NCBI GenBank assembly: GCA_026986115.1
Contig: JALSPG010000091.1
Span: forward strand, 1 to 34,336
Source of the DNA: Thermodesulfobacteriales bacterium
GTDB lineage: Bacteria > Desulfobacterota > Thermodesulfobacteria > Thermodesulfobacteriales > Thermodesulfatatoraceae
Length of the DNA: 34,336 bases
Direction of reading: 5' to 3'
Made by a program: the position numbers and the translations under genes. Below are positions 1 through 10,647 of this stretch, one piece after another (position 1 is the stretch's first letter; each line of letters begins with the position of its first letter). A model generated the notes under the pieces. The model saw only the letters and a program-made list of their open reading frames with translations, had not been told where the DNA came from and did no database searches.

Positions 1-563
1 CTTACTCGGCGGCTGGCTTTAAGCTGAAGAACCTGTTGACGAAAAATATGTTGGACTAATTTATCCTGGTCTGCTTCGGTGATCCAGATAAACTTAAAAG
101 CTACTTCACAACCTTGAGAATCGCAGTTCTCCACCCTTACAACTTCCCCAAAGGTTTTTAAAAATAGCCATTCTGGAAGCAAGCCTAAATCTATCTCGTA
201 AAGATCTCCAGGTTTTGGTTCGTGCGAAAGTCTAACTCTCAACCCACCTGCACTGAGATTGGCCTCTGTCTCCCGAAAACCTTTTAAAAATTCCTCTCCT
301 AAAAAGTGAATTAAAATACGATCAAGTTTTTGATTCAAAATTTCTAAAACCCCTGCAAGCTCCCGGTCTTTCTCTCGCAGACGTTTGAGATAAGATTCGA
401 GTTTTACCACTTCTCCGGGAGGACGAATGGGGTCAATCCAGGGTTTTTCTTTGCCTTCTTTATAATTGGCAAGTTTCTTTTCAAATTCTTCGCGCTTTAG
501 GGGTTTTAAACGCAGCAAAACTCGATCGTAAATACGAATATGATGTCTTTTCTCTTCGCTCAT
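1..563 (-). CDS. PilZ-domain protein, C-terminus cut by window edge
   Basis: Open frame read by hand from ATG at 563 (MSEEKRHHIRIYDRVLLRLKPLKREEF...) to the window edge. Contains NLSAGGLRVRL, matching the PilZ [D/N]xSxxG motif. ATGA overlap with the motB stop codon. Confidence 0.75.
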   Translation of the reverse strand, partial: MSEEKRHHIRIYDRVLLRLKPLKREEFEKKLANYKEGKEKPWIDPIRPPGEVVKLESYLKRLREKDRELAGVLEILNQKLDRILIHFLGEEFLKGFRETEANLSAGGLRVRLSHEPKPGDLYEIDLGLLPEWLFLKTFGEVVRVENCDSQGCEVAFKFIWITEADQDKLVQHIFRQQVLQLKASRRV

Positions 564-1336
564 TTTACCTCCTGAGGAAGGGGCTCCTGTTCTTTGGGGC
601 CAGAAAAAGCTTCCCGATATTCTAAAAGTGGGGTCTTATGTTGTAAGAGAATGATCTCAACCCTTCGATTGGCAGCCCGGTGCTCTTCAGTATCATTGGG
701 ATAGAGAGGACGGCTGGGGCCGTAACCAACTGCTGCCAGCTGACGTGGTAACACAAATTTGTGCTTCAAGAAAAATTCTACCACTCTTGCGGCCCTTACT
801 GCTGAAAGCTCCCAGTTGGAACGGAAGCGCCCGCCTTTGATTGGGGTATTATCCGTGTGCCCTGCTACTACGATTTCCCCGTCAAAAAGTTCTAAAACCT
901 CTCCCACTTTAAAAAGGACCTGTTTAGCTCGGGGGGAAAGCTCGGCACTGCCCTTCGGAAAAAGCAGTTCATCCTTAAAGCGCAGAATGACCCTATCTTT
1001 TAAGCTTTCAATTTGAATTTCACCTTTGATCATCTCAAGCTTTACCGCGGCCTTTATCCTTTCGAGAAGCTCTTCAACAGTAAATTTGGCTGGAAATTCC
1101 GTCGAAACCACATCTATACCTTTAGGAATCTCAAAAACCACTTCTTCTCTTTGCACCCCAAAAGCATCTCTCAAAGATCCTGCTACCTCTTTAAAACGCG
1201 CCACATCCATTTCGGAAAAAGAGAGCAAAAGGACGAAAAAACACATGAGAAGCGACATGAGGTCGGAAAAAGTAGTCATCCATTTGGGGGCTCCAGCTTC
1301 GCACTTTTCTTTTTTTTCTGGACAATTCTTACCCAT
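560..1336 (-). CDS. motB: Flagellar motor protein MotB (N-terminal TM plus OmpA-like peptidoglycan-binding domain)
   Basis: PKWMTTFSDLMSLLMCFFVLLLSFSEMD plug/TM segment; VAGHTDNTPIKGGRFRSNWELSAVRA OmpA motif; adjacent to motA. Confidence 0.93.
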   Translation of the reverse strand: MGKNCPEKKEKCEAGAPKWMTTFSDLMSLLMCFFVLLLSFSEMDVARFKEVAGSLRDAFGVQREEVVFEIPKGIDVVSTEFPAKFTVEELLERIKAAVKLEMIKGEIQIESLKDRVILRFKDELLFPKGSAELSPRAKQVLFKVGEVLELFDGEIVVAGHTDNTPIKGGRFRSNWELSAVRAARVVEFFLKHKFVLPRQLAAVGYGPSRPLYPNDTEEHRAANRRVEIILLQHKTPLLEYREAFSGPKEQEPLPQEVK

Positions 1337-2100
1337 TATCCTTCACCGCCCCCTGCTTCTCGCTTTTTAGGTGGAAGGAATGCTTTGAGTATCTCTTCAA
1401 GCACCCGTGGATTGAGGCCTTTTTGAAGGCCAATCACTCCTTCGATGATGAGTCGGTAATTTAGCTGCTCCTCCTGAGAACGAAGGGCAAGTTTATTGGC
1501 AATAGGAATAAAGATTAGGTTGGCCAAAACGGCACCGTAAAGAGTGGTAAGAAGGGCTACAGCCATAGAAGGACCAATAGATTTGGGATCATCCATGCTA
1601 GAAAGCATTTGGACCAAACCAATAAGGGTTCCGATCATTCCAAAAGCCGGGGCCAAGTCAGCCATGGTCTTAAAAAGATTTTGGCCTGTTTCATGACGTT
1701 CAGCCATAAGGGCTACTTCTTTAGAAAGAACCTCCTCGATAAATTCTGCCTCGTGCCCATCCACACAATACATGATGGCCTTCTTGAGAAAGGGATTTTT
1801 AACAGGTTGTTTTTCGAGTTTTAAAAGCCCTTCCCGACGGGCAATGTTGGCCAAAGTGGTAAGTTCTTTGATAATTTCTTCCGGGGGATCAAGCTTGTTG
1901 AAAAAAGCGTTCATAGCGATTTTAAACGAACCAATCACATCTGGAAGCGAGTAAGAGATAAAAGACCCCGCAATAGTTCCTCCCACCACTACCAAAACCG
2001 AGGGAATATTGATGAAGATCCCAAGACTTCCGCCAACCAAGATTGAACCTAGAAGGAGAACGATTCCGAGGACTAAACCAACTACCGTTCCAAGATCCAT
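1336..2100 (-). CDS. motA: Flagellar motor stator protein MotA
   Basis: Four-TM MotA/ExbB family: MDLGTVVGLVLGIVLLLGSILVGG, AFGMIGTLIGLVQMLSSMDDPKSIGPSMAVALLTTLYGAVLAN. Confidence 0.95.
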   Translation of the reverse strand: MDLGTVVGLVLGIVLLLGSILVGGSLGIFINIPSVLVVVGGTIAGSFISYSLPDVIGSFKIAMNAFFNKLDPPEEIIKELTTLANIARREGLLKLEKQPVKNPFLKKAIMYCVDGHEAEFIEEVLSKEVALMAERHETGQNLFKTMADLAPAFGMIGTLIGLVQMLSSMDDPKSIGPSMAVALLTTLYGAVLANLIFIPIANKLALRSQEEQLNYRLIIEGVIGLQKGLNPRVLEEILKAFLPPKKREAGGGEG

Positions 2101-2162
2101 AAGAACCCCACTTTGCCTTTAGTCTCTCAGAAGTTATCGGCAAAAGTGGGGTAGTGGTTGAG

Positions 2163-5100
2163 CTAAAGGAGACCCTTACGGGCGTAATAACAAGCGGGAA
2201 GGTTTTTATAATAATCCTGAAGAGGTCTTACGGTAAATTTGGCTTCTTTAAGACGTCTGATGGCCTCAACCATGGCCCTGGCACAGGAGATAGTGGTAGC
2301 GTAAGGAACATCAAGCTCCATAGCATAACGCCTAATAAGATAGGCATCTTCACGGCTGACTTTACCCTGGGCGGTGTTTATAACCAGAGAGAATTCACCG
2401 TTTTTAAGAAGATCAATGGCATTGGGACGTACTTTATCGGAAATTTTGGGAATGATCTCTACAGAAAGCCCTGCAATTTTTAAGGTTTCGGCAGTTCCCC
2501 TGGTAGCTACGATCTCAAAACCAAGTTCTGCTAAGGCCTTGGCAATCTCCACTACTAAAGGTTTATCTGGGTCCTTGACGGAAATAAAAACCTTTCCAGA
2601 GGTAGGAAGACGCATACCTGCAGCCAACTGAGCCTTGGCATAAGCAAGCCCAAAATCAAGATCTATGCCCATCACTTCTCCGGTAGATTTCATCTCCGGG
2701 CCAAGAAGGACATCTACCCCTGGAAAACGTCTGAAAGGAAACACCGCTTCTTTTACGGATACATGTTTGGGCTCAATTTCTTTGGTAAATCCGAGTTCCT
2801 TAAGGCTTTTCCCCATCATCACCCAGGTGGCAAAACGGGCCAAAGGTACCCCGATAGCTTTAGAAACAAAGGGTACTGTGCGTGAAGCCCTTGGATTTAC
2901 TTCTAACACGAAGAGTTCATCATCCTTGATGGCGTACTGGACGTTCATAAGGCCCACCACATTGAGTTCCTTTGCCAAGGCGCGGGTAGCTTCCTTGATC
3001 TCCTCTATCATTTGGCGTGAAATAGAGATGGGCGGGATAACACAGGCTGAATCTCCGGAGTGAATCCCAGCCTCTTCAATGTGTTCCATGATGCCACCGA
3101 TTACCGTAATTTCGCCATCTGAAATAGCATCCACGTCCACTTCAATAGCCTGTTCTAAGAATTTATCAATGAGAACAGGGTGTTCGGGATTTACTAGAGC
3201 CGCGGTAGCCATGTAATGTTTAAGGCTTTCTTCATCCCAGACAATTTGCATGGCTCGTCCGCCAAGCACATAAGAAGGCCTCACCAGCACGGGATAACCT
3301 ATTTTTTGAGCTACCTCCAGGGCCTCTTCCACGGTGAAGGCCGTGCCAGCAGGAGGTTTCTTGAGCCCAAGTTTGTCAAGGAGGGCAGCAAAGCGTTCTC
3401 GGTCTTCAGCCCGGTCAATACTATCAGGTGAAGTGCCAAGAATTTTCACCCCGGATCTGGCTAGCGGAACTGCTAAATTCAAAGGGGTCTGCCCGCCAAA
3501 TTGAATAATTACCCCTTCGGGAGCTTCTTGTTCATAAATATGAAGCACATCTTCTAAGGTAAGGGGTTCAAAATAGAGCCTGTCTGAAGTGTCATAGTCG
3601 GTAGAGACCGTTTCAGGATTGGAATTTACCATGATAGATTCCACTCCAAGCTCCCGCAAACCGAAAGAGGCATGAACACAGCAATAGTCAAACTCGATCC
3701 CTTGCCCTATCCGGTTTGGCCCCCCTCCAAGAATCATCACCTTCCGTCTTCTGGAAACCCGAGCTTCGTTCTCTACCTCATAGCTTGAGTAATAGTAGGG
3801 AGTATAGGCCTCAAACTCCGCCGCACAGGTGTCTACTAATTTATATACCGGACGAATTCCCTGATCTTTTCGCAAACGGGCCACCTCTTCTTCGTCTTTT
3901 CCCGTCAAAAAAGCAATCTGGCGGTCAGAAAATCCAAAGCGCTTTATCTCGTAAAGAGGTTCTGGACGACGAAGGGCTTCTTCGGAAATCTCTCCTTCCT
4001 TCTCTACTATCTGGCGGATTTGCTCAAGAAACCAGGGATCTATGCGCGAAAGCTCATAAATTTCCTGGGTAGAAAAGCCGGCTTTATAAGCCTCGCGAAT
4101 ATAAAAAATTCTCTCGCTATTTGGAAGGCGTAATTTTTCAATGATTAACTCGCGGGCAGGAAGCTTACCCCTATCAGAGGGAGATTTACCATCGGCTCCG
4201 AGCCCGGCGCGCCCTATTTCAAGCCCTCGCAAAGCCTTCTGAAGGGCCTCCTTAAAAGTGCGCCCAATGGCCATGGTCTCCCCCACCGATCGCATAGAAG
4301 TCGTGAGCTCATCTTTGGTCTCAGGAAATTTTTCAAAGGTGAAGCGGGGAACCTTTACCACCACATAATCAATAGTGGGTTCAAAAGAAGCCATGGTCTC
4401 CCGGGTAATATCATTGGGAATCTCATCCAGTGTGTAACCCACTGCCAGTTTGGCAGCAATCTTAGCGATGGGAAACCCAGTGGCTTTACTGGCCAGGGCC
4501 GAGGAACGTGAAACCCGAGGATTCATCTCGATAACGACCATCTCTCCAGTCTCAGGATGAATAGCAAACTGGACGTTTGAGCCTCCGGTATCTACACCAA
4601 TCTCGCGCATAATAGCAATGGCAGCATTTCGCATACGTTGATATTCCCGATCTGTAAGGGTCTGGGCAGGGGCTACAGTAATAGAATCTCCGGTATGAAC
4701 TCCCATAGGGTCAAAATTTTCAATAGGACAAATAATGACAACGTTATCGTTTTTGTCTCGCATTACTTCGAGCTCAAACTCTTTCCAGCCTAGTACACTT
4801 TCTTCAAGCATAACCTGGTGAATCAGAGAAAGTTCAAGGCCTTGAGTAACAATTTCTTCAAGCTCTTCCCGATTGTAGGCCACCCCTCCCCCAGTACCTC
4901 CAAGCGTAAAACTTGGGCGTACAATAATGGGATAGCCTATTCTTTCAGCAGCCTTAAGTGCCTCCTTCACTGTAGTTACAATTTCACTTCGAGGGACCTT
5001 GAGACCAATATTTTTCATAGCTTCCCGAAAGGCCTCTCGGTCTTCAGCCTTTCGAATAACCTCTGCCGAAGCAGCAATCATTTCTACCCTGTATTTTTCA

Positions 5101-5423
5101 AGCACCCCCCGGCGAGCAACCTCGAAGGCCACATTAAGGCCTGTTTGACCACCCAAAGTAGGTAATAAGGCGTCAGGGCGTTCTTCTTTAATAATTTCAG
5201 CCACCACTTCTGGGGTGATAGGTTCCACATAGGTGCGGTCTGCCATTTCAGGATCTGTCATGATGGTGGCCGGGTTAGAATTTACAAGAACTACCTCAAA
5301 ACCTTCTTCCTTCAAGGCCTTACAGGCCTGAGTACCTGAATAATCAAACTCACAGGCCTGCCCAATCACAATCGGACCAGAACCTATAATGAGAATCTTT
5401 TTGAGATCAGTTCTCTTAGGCAT
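2163..5423 (-). CDS. carB: Carbamoyl-phosphate synthase large subunit
   Basis: Duplicated ATP-grasp halves ([52 protein letters not shown]) and a C-terminal MGS-like domain. Start placed at MPKRTDLKK rather than the longer track ORF. Confidence 0.97.
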   Translation of the reverse strand: MPKRTDLKKILIIGSGPIVIGQACEFDYSGTQACKALKEEGFEVVLVNSNPATIMTDPEMADRTYVEPITPEVVAEIIKEERPDALLPTLGGQTGLNVAFEVARRGVLEKYRVEMIAASAEVIRKAEDREAFREAMKNIGLKVPRSEIVTTVKEALKAAERIGYPIIVRPSFTLGGTGGGVAYNREELEEIVTQGLELSLIHQVMLEESVLGWKEFELEVMRDKNDNVVIICPIENFDPMGVHTGDSITVAPAQTLTDREYQRMRNAAIAIMREIGVDTGGSNVQFAIHPETGEMVVIEMNPRVSRSSALASKATGFPIAKIAAKLAVGYTLDEIPNDITRETMASFEPTIDYVVVKVPRFTFEKFPETKDELTTSMRSVGETMAIGRTFKEALQKALRGLEIGRAGLGADGKSPSDRGKLPARELIIEKLRLPNSERIFYIREAYKAGFSTQEIYELSRIDPWFLEQIRQIVEKEGEISEEALRRPEPLYEIKRFGFSDRQIAFLTGKDEEEVARLRKDQGIRPVYKLVDTCAAEFEAYTPYYYSSYEVENEARVSRRRKVMILGGGPNRIGQGIEFDYCCVHASFGLRELGVESIMVNSNPETVSTDYDTSDRLYFEPLTLEDVLHIYEQEAPEGVIIQFGGQTPLNLAVPLARSGVKILGTSPDSIDRAEDRERFAALLDKLGLKKPPAGTAFTVEEALEVAQKIGYPVLVRPSYVLGGRAMQIVWDEESLKHYMATAALVNPEHPVLIDKFLEQAIEVDVDAISDGEITVIGGIMEHIEEAGIHSGDSACVIPPISISRQMIEEIKEATRALAKELNVVGLMNVQYAIKDDELFVLEVNPRASRTVPFVSKAIGVPLARFATWVMMGKSLKELGFTKEIEPKHVSVKEAVFPFRRFPGVDVLLGPEMKSTGEVMGIDLDFGLAYAKAQLAAGMRLPTSGKVFISVKDPDKPLVVEIAKALAELGFEIVATRGTAETLKIAGLSVEIIPKISDKVRPNAIDLLKNGEFSLVINTAQGKVSREDAYLIRRYAMELDVPYATTISCARAMVEAIRRLKEAKFTVRPLQDYYKNLPACYYARKGLL

Positions 5424-5431
5424 GGCCTCCC

Positions 5432-7315
5432 CTATAAATTCGGTAATTCTTGAAAGAGTTTCACCTGGGCCTTTTCTCGAAGATGCCGATACCAAGCCGA
5501 AAAGGCCTCCCGACGCTTTTCAGCTGTGAGACGCTTCAAATAAGTTTCTTTTTCTTTGGCAAACAAGGCGAGATCAGCTGGTTTAAGATCTGCTACTCGT
5601 ACGAGATAATAAAAATCTCCTGCCAAAATAGCTTCCTCTGCCCACTCACCTTTTCGCCCTAACCCCTTCACTACCCGTAGAACTGCTGGGGGGATACCGG
5701 ATACCGAAACCTCCTTGCGGGCAAAATACCCACTTTCTTCAAATTTGAGCCCGGCTTTCTTAAGAACTTCAACGGGATTAGAGGCTCCTTTCAAGGATAC
5801 TAGCAGTTCTCGAGCCTTTTGAGCACAAAGCTTTAAGGCCTTTTCTTTTAAAAGATCCTCCCGAACTTTATCTTTTACCATCTTAAAAGGCGGAATTCGA
5901 GGCTCCCTCCGTTCAGAAAGCTTGAAGAGTAAAATCCCTTCGGGAGTCTCCACAATAGGGCCTAACTCTCCCTCTTCGAGCTTAAGAGCCGCTTCCAAGG
6001 CCTCCGTAGTCAAGATAGAAGGAGGATTTTGGGGAGTAAAAAGAGGAGTTTTTTGAAGTTTAACCCCGTTTTTTTGGGCCCATTCTTCAAGTCCTCCCAA
6101 AAGGATAACCTCGTCGTAAATTTTGTTGGCTTTTTCCCAGGCATAATGTTTGAGCCTTTCTTCAAGAAGACGCTTTCTGATCTCCTCCTTAACCTCTTCA
6201 AAAGGTTTCTGGGTAGCAGGCTTGATCTTCTCTACCAAAATAATGTGGTATCCCAGGGGGGTTCTTAACGGACCTATAATTTCCCCCTCTTTGGCTCCAA
6301 AAGTTACATCTCTTAAGCTTTCAAATAATTCTTCACGGGTAAGCCACCCCAATTCTCCTCCTTCTTTCTTGGTATGGGGGTCGTCAGAAAATTTACGGGC
6401 GACCTCGGCAAAGTTCTCTGGGCCTTTGATCTTTTGACGGATTTCTTGGGCCCTCTTAAAGAAGGTTTCTTCGTCCTCCCCTTTTTTAGGAGTAATCAAA
6501 ATGTGTCTTATCTTTCGTTTTTCCGGAACGGTATATTCTTTTTTATGCGCTTCATAATAGCTTTTTAATTCCTCATTAGAAATCTTAATTTCTTTTTTAA
6601 GATCATCATATTTTAGCAGATAGTAAGATAGCGCCAATTTTAATGGGGTACGATATTTCTCTTTATTTTTCTCATAATATTCTTTTATCTCCTCTTCTGT
6701 TAAAGAAATTTCTTTCTCACATTGAGAAATAGGCAGCTTTATATAAGAAATTTTTATTTTTTCATTTTCAAAACTATACCAGTCTTTAGCCTCGTTCTCG
6801 GTAGCGCGAATAGGAGAAGTAAGCAAATGTCTTATTTTGGCCTCTAAAAGATCGGCGCGAACCATTTCCTCAAAATCAGCCGGAGAAAGGCGCAAGTTTC
6901 TCAAGACGAGGCGATAACGGCGGGGGTCGAACCGACCCTGGCTTTGAAATACCGGCATCTGAGAGATAGCAAGCTGTATTTCTTTGGTACTAACTTCTAT
7001 ATCCATCTCCTTGGCAGCTTCAGCTAGAAGACGCCTTTTAACCAGATCTTCAAAGACCTGAGCGGGAAGCTGTAATTGTTTGAGAAGATTTTCGTCAAGC
7101 CTAGCACCAAAAAGGGCCTGTAACTGCTGAAGCCTCTGGGCATAAAGGGCCCTGAATTCTGTAAGGGTGATGGGCTGCCCGTTCACTTCAGCCAAAATAT
7201 CGGCCTTACGGGTACGGAAAGTGCCTACCCCCCAGAAGATGAAAACAATAATAATGGCCGCCAAAAGGGCCTTTACCATCCAAGAACCTGCTCGCTGCCG
7301 CAAGAAATCGAGCAT
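5432..7315 (-). CDS. PpiD/SurA-type periplasmic folding chaperone with parvulin PPIase domain
   Basis: N-terminal anchor [33 protein letters not shown] typical of PpiD; parvulin core [30 protein letters not shown]...[11 protein letters not shown]...[13 protein letters not shown]. Confidence 0.88.
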   Translation of the reverse strand: MLDFLRQRAGSWMVKALLAAIIIVFIFWGVGTFRTRKADILAEVNGQPITLTEFRALYAQRLQQLQALFGARLDENLLKQLQLPAQVFEDLVKRRLLAEAAKEMDIEVSTKEIQLAISQMPVFQSQGRFDPRRYRLVLRNLRLSPADFEEMVRADLLEAKIRHLLTSPIRATENEAKDWYSFENEKIKISYIKLPISQCEKEISLTEEEIKEYYEKNKEKYRTPLKLALSYYLLKYDDLKKEIKISNEELKSYYEAHKKEYTVPEKRKIRHILITPKKGEDEETFFKRAQEIRQKIKGPENFAEVARKFSDDPHTKKEGGELGWLTREELFESLRDVTFGAKEGEIIGPLRTPLGYHIILVEKIKPATQKPFEEVKEEIRKRLLEERLKHYAWEKANKIYDEVILLGGLEEWAQKNGVKLQKTPLFTPQNPPSILTTEALEAALKLEEGELGPIVETPEGILLFKLSERREPRIPPFKMVKDKVREDLLKEKALKLCAQKARELLVSLKGASNPVEVLKKAGLKFEESGYFARKEVSVSGIPPAVLRVVKGLGRKGEWAEEAILAGDFYYLVRVADLKPADLALFAKEKETYLKRLTAEKRREAFSAWYRHLREKAQVKLFQELPNL

Positions 7316-7351
7316 AAGAAACCCCCACGCTGAATTCAGCTCCTCAAGCCT

Positions 7352-8050
7352 TTAACATCTTACCTCAAGAGAGGCAATAGGGAGGGAAGGTAAAAGGATT
7401 TTAGCAAGCTCTAAGTCTTCGGAAGTAGTAATTTTAAAATTTTTGAATTCTGATGAAACAATGTGAACTGAAACCCCATAGGCCTCAAGTAATGAGGCTT
7501 CATCGGTAAAATCAAGCCCCTTTTTTAAAGCCCAAGAAAAGGCCTCTTTTAAAATTTCATAAAGGGCTCCCTGAGGAGTATGAGCTAGATATATCCTCTC
7601 TCGAGGAAGGGTCCTTAAAACCCGGCCTTCCAAGACCTCTTTTACCGTGTCTCTGGAAGGCAAAGCTGCTAAAGCAGCACCTTTTTCTTTTACCTTCTGT
7701 AAAACCTTTTGTACCAAAGAAGGGCTGGCAAAAGGGCGGCAGGCGTCATGGACCAGAACGACTCTCGCTTCAGAAGGAACAGCTTTAAGGCCCTGGTATA
7801 CCGATTCTTGCCTAGTATTTCCTCCTAAAACAATCTCGAAGTCTTTCTCAAAATCGACAAGTTCTTCTTGCAAGCGTCCTTCCCAGCCGGAAAGCACCGG
7901 GATAATCACCAGGTCTATTTCGGGAAGCCTTTCAAAAATGGCTAAAGTATAGCGAATAAGCAAACGGTTTCCTAAAGGAAGAAACTGTTTAGGGACTTTC
8001 TTTCCTACTCTTTTTCCCACGCCTCCAGCGGGAACAATCACCACGTTCAC
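7352..8050 (-). CDS. ispD: 2-C-methyl-D-erythritol 4-phosphate cytidylyltransferase (GTG start)
   Basis: VPAGGVGKRVGKKVPKQFLPLGNRLLIRYTL; VLVHDACRPFASPSLV; FTDEASLLEAYG. Confidence 0.93.
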   Translation of the reverse strand: MNVVIVPAGGVGKRVGKKVPKQFLPLGNRLLIRYTLAIFERLPEIDLVIIPVLSGWEGRLQEELVDFEKDFEIVLGGNTRQESVYQGLKAVPSEARVVLVHDACRPFASPSLVQKVLQKVKEKGAALAALPSRDTVKEVLEGRVLRTLPRERIYLAHTPQGALYEILKEAFSWALKKGLDFTDEASLLEAYGVSVHIVSSEFKNFKITTSEDLELAKILLPSLPIASLEVRC

Positions 8051-8687
8051 GGCGTACCCTCTGGCTTAAAAGATGAGCCTGACGTAATGGTTCTGGCAAA
8101 CGATAACCAGAAAGACACTTCTTGACCACCTTCAAGGCCCAAGAAAGGTCTATAAGATGGCCGGGAGAGATATAGACAGGCTTAACACCTTTGCGACTGC
8201 GCAAAACTACCCCTCGGATTTCGCCGTTGAGATAAATAGGAGCGGTAGAGCCCATTTCCTCGGCAGGAAGCTCAAATTCGCCCACCAACGGCTTTTTGGC
8301 CACCCCGATCGTGGGAATCCCTGTCTCAAGGCCCAAGTGGCTTGCAAGACCAAGTCCGCGAGGATGAAGAATTCCCTGCCCATCCACCAGGATCACCTCC
8401 GGCATATTTTTGAGGCTCAAAATAGCCTTTTTAAGGACAGGAACCTCCCTGAAGGAAAGAAAGCCTGGAATATAAGGGAATCTTACCTTTTCTTCCGCAA
8501 AGGTTTCTTCTATAAAACAGTCTTTCTTAAGATCAAAGACCACCACAGCCCCTAGGGCCAAATCACAAGCGGGAAGATAGGAAACATCAGCCCCTCCCAC
8601 TAAACGCGGAAACTTCTTAAGGGGTTGAAGCTTTATCTTCTTAGCCAAATTCTTTTGAAGAAACTTAAGCTCTTCAAGCCTTTGCAA
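7989..8687 (-). CDS. nfi: Endonuclease V (deoxyinosine 3'-endonuclease)
   Basis: GGADVSYLP; YIPGFLSFREVPVLKKAI; VILVDGQGILHPRGLGLASHLGLETGIPTIGVAKKPLVG. Confidence 0.93.
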   Translation of the reverse strand: MQRLEELKFLQKNLAKKIKLQPLKKFPRLVGGADVSYLPACDLALGAVVVFDLKKDCFIEETFAEEKVRFPYIPGFLSFREVPVLKKAILSLKNMPEVILVDGQGILHPRGLGLASHLGLETGIPTIGVAKKPLVGEFELPAEEMGSTAPIYLNGEIRGVVLRSRKGVKPVYISPGHLIDLSWALKVVKKCLSGYRLPEPLRQAHLLSQRVRRERGDCSRWRRGKKSRKESP

Positions 8688-10080
8688 TTTCCTCTACCAA
8701 TCTCTTGGGAAGACCGTCAAAAGGGCCATTTGACATAAAAAGCACTATGTCTTGGGGTAAAAGTATCTCTCTAAGAAAAGAAAACATTTCCTCTGACGAA
8801 GAGAAGGCCCAAGCCTTAATATTTCGCTCTCCAAGCCTTTGCACTAGAAGCTCCAGGTCAATCCTTTCATTTTCTGGAACCTTTTCAAGTTGAGGAGGTG
8901 ACTTAAGGAGAACCAAATCTGCCAACGAAAGGGCCTTGAGATAATCTTCCTCAAAAATTTTACGCCGGCTGGTATTGGTGCGAGGCTCAAAGCAAGCAAC
9001 AAGCCGTCTTGCAGGCCAAAGCTCACGGAAGGCCTCTATGGTAACTGCAACCGCTGTCGGGTGGTGTGCAAAATCATCCACTACCAAAAAAGGTGTTTCC
9101 AAAAGGATTTCCTGGCGTCTCTTGGTCCCTGGAAAAGTGGCAAAGGCCTCTTTTATAGACCCAGAAGAAAAGCCAAGCTCTTTTAAAAGACCAAAGACCG
9201 CCAGAGCGTTTAAGGCGTTATGTCTGCCAACCAGCGGAAGAAAAAATTTATCTTCCTTTCCTTTAAAAGAAAAACTAATTTCTTGACCTAATGGCCTCCG
9301 AGAAATATCTCTTTTGAGAAGAATTAAATCTCCCGTATTCCCATAACCTACTTTCTGTCCGGAAAAGGACTCTGCCAAAAGGCTTACTTCTTTATCGTCC
9401 GCAAAATAAAGCAACACCCCGGAAGGAGGCAAAAGAGAAACAAAATCAGAAAAGGCAACTTTTAAGGTCTTAAGATCAGGGTAGATATCAGCATGATCAA
9501 ACTCGATACCCGTCAAAATAGCTCCAAAAGGGGCATAATGAATAAATTTGGGACGCTTATCAAAAAAAGCCGAATCATATTCGTCTCCTTCAAGGACGAT
9601 ATATTCCCCTTCTCCGTAGCGGAAATTACGACCACGGTCTCGTAAAAGGCCCCCTATCAAAAATATAGGATCAACTCCCAACTTTTCTAAGGCGTAAGAT
9701 AATAGGGCTGAGGTAGTGGTTTTACCATGAGTACCAGCCACCACTAAGCTCTTACGCCCTCTTATAAAATAGCCAAAAAGGGCTTCAGGAAGAGAAAGAT
9801 AAGGTTTTTTGCTGGCTAGAACTTGAAGAACTTCAGGATTATCCTTCCGGATTACGTTTCCCACAATGATAAGATCTGGATCTTCGCGAACAATATTTTG
9901 CGGATTATAGCCAATATGCACCCGGGCTGAAATTTCTTCTAAAAGATCACTCATGGGAGGATAAACTGGGCCAGCCTCTGAACCACAAACTTCAAGCCCG
10001 GCTTCTTTAAAAAGACCAGCCAAAGCCCCCATCCCTACCCCACCAATTCCCATCAAATAAACTTTAAAAGGACTTTGCAT
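8674..10080 (-). CDS. mpl: UDP-N-acetylmuramate--peptide (murein tripeptide) ligase, Mpl/MurC family
   Basis: VYLMGIGGVGMGALAGLFKEAGLEVCGSE; VAGTHGKTTTSALLSYAL; VDDFAHHPTAVAVTIEAFRELWPARRLVACFEPRTNTSRR. Confidence 0.87.
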   Translation of the reverse strand: MQSPFKVYLMGIGGVGMGALAGLFKEAGLEVCGSEAGPVYPPMSDLLEEISARVHIGYNPQNIVREDPDLIIVGNVIRKDNPEVLQVLASKKPYLSLPEALFGYFIRGRKSLVVAGTHGKTTTSALLSYALEKLGVDPIFLIGGLLRDRGRNFRYGEGEYIVLEGDEYDSAFFDKRPKFIHYAPFGAILTGIEFDHADIYPDLKTLKVAFSDFVSLLPPSGVLLYFADDKEVSLLAESFSGQKVGYGNTGDLILLKRDISRRPLGQEISFSFKGKEDKFFLPLVGRHNALNALAVFGLLKELGFSSGSIKEAFATFPGTKRRQEILLETPFLVVDDFAHHPTAVAVTIEAFRELWPARRLVACFEPRTNTSRRKIFEEDYLKALSLADLVLLKSPPQLEKVPENERIDLELLVQRLGERNIKAWAFSSSEEMFSFLREILLPQDIVLFMSNGPFDGLPKRLVEEIAKA

Positions 10081-10164
10081 TTATCTCCCCCAGAAAAGGA
10101 TGAGCATTAACTAATTTGGTAGATTTTTCTTCCGCAAAATTTTGAGCTCTGTTAAATTGCAAAT

Positions 10165-10647
10165 ATGCTAGTTGACCATCTGTTTTTGGTAAAGGCACAG
10201 GATTTTAACGAGGCCTGTGAACGTATCAGACGTTTTTTAAAAAAATATCAGCTAGTAGCCTATGAAAGTATCTCCTTCAAAGAAAATGGCTTACAGCCTT
10301 TCAATCCCCTCTTTTGGCAAACATTAGAAGAAGGTCTTTGTCGCAACAAGGCCTTTGTCAAAGAAAATCTCAAACTTTTACACGATGAGGGATTTGAAAA
10401 AACCCTTGATCTTCAAGATATCCCCCAAGGCTACCTTTCAAAACAACTCCACGTGATAGTACATTTTCTGGATGGCTTTTTCGGAATCGACTCTTTTTTC
10501 TATAATCTTATCGAAGATTCCCATTGGTTGAGCAAGGGCCTTTATCAAGAACTAAAGGTTAACCCGAATCTCTTTTGGCTGGTAAAAGTAAGGGCCTCTT
10601 CCTTAGCGGAAGAGCCCCTCTTTGAAAAGATTAAACATCCTTCTTAA
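10165..10647 (+). CDS. Hypothetical protein, about 160 aa
   Basis: Uninterrupted plus-strand ORF divergent from mpl (MLVDHLFLVKAQDFNEACERIRRFLKKYQLV...). No family recognised by eye. Confidence 0.7.
   Translation: MLVDHLFLVKAQDFNEACERIRRFLKKYQLVAYESISFKENGLQPFNPLFWQTLEEGLCRNKAFVKENLKLLHDEGFEKTLDLQDIPQGYLSKQLHVIVHFLDGFFGIDSFFYNLIEDSHWLSKGLYQELKVNPNLFWLVKVRASSLAEEPLFEKIKHPS
10591..10619. terminator. Candidate hairpin terminator for the minus-strand copper module, inside the 3' end of the 10165-10647 CDS
   Basis: agggcctcttcc-ttagc-ggaagagcccct, 12-bp stem with one mismatch, 25 bp past the stop of the minus-strand gene at 10644. No clear U-tract on either strand. Confidence 0.35.

Noticed and set aside
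1013-1426. Plus-strand ORFs opposite motB/motA and many other track ORFs opposite carB, infB, pnp, nusA, copA
   Set aside because: Antisense shadows of well-identified genes; low-complexity translations with no recognisable domains or plausible RBS.
2154-2483. 109-aa plus-strand ORF at the carB 3' end
   Set aside because: Fully antisense to conserved carB coding sequence; composition reflects the complementary codons.
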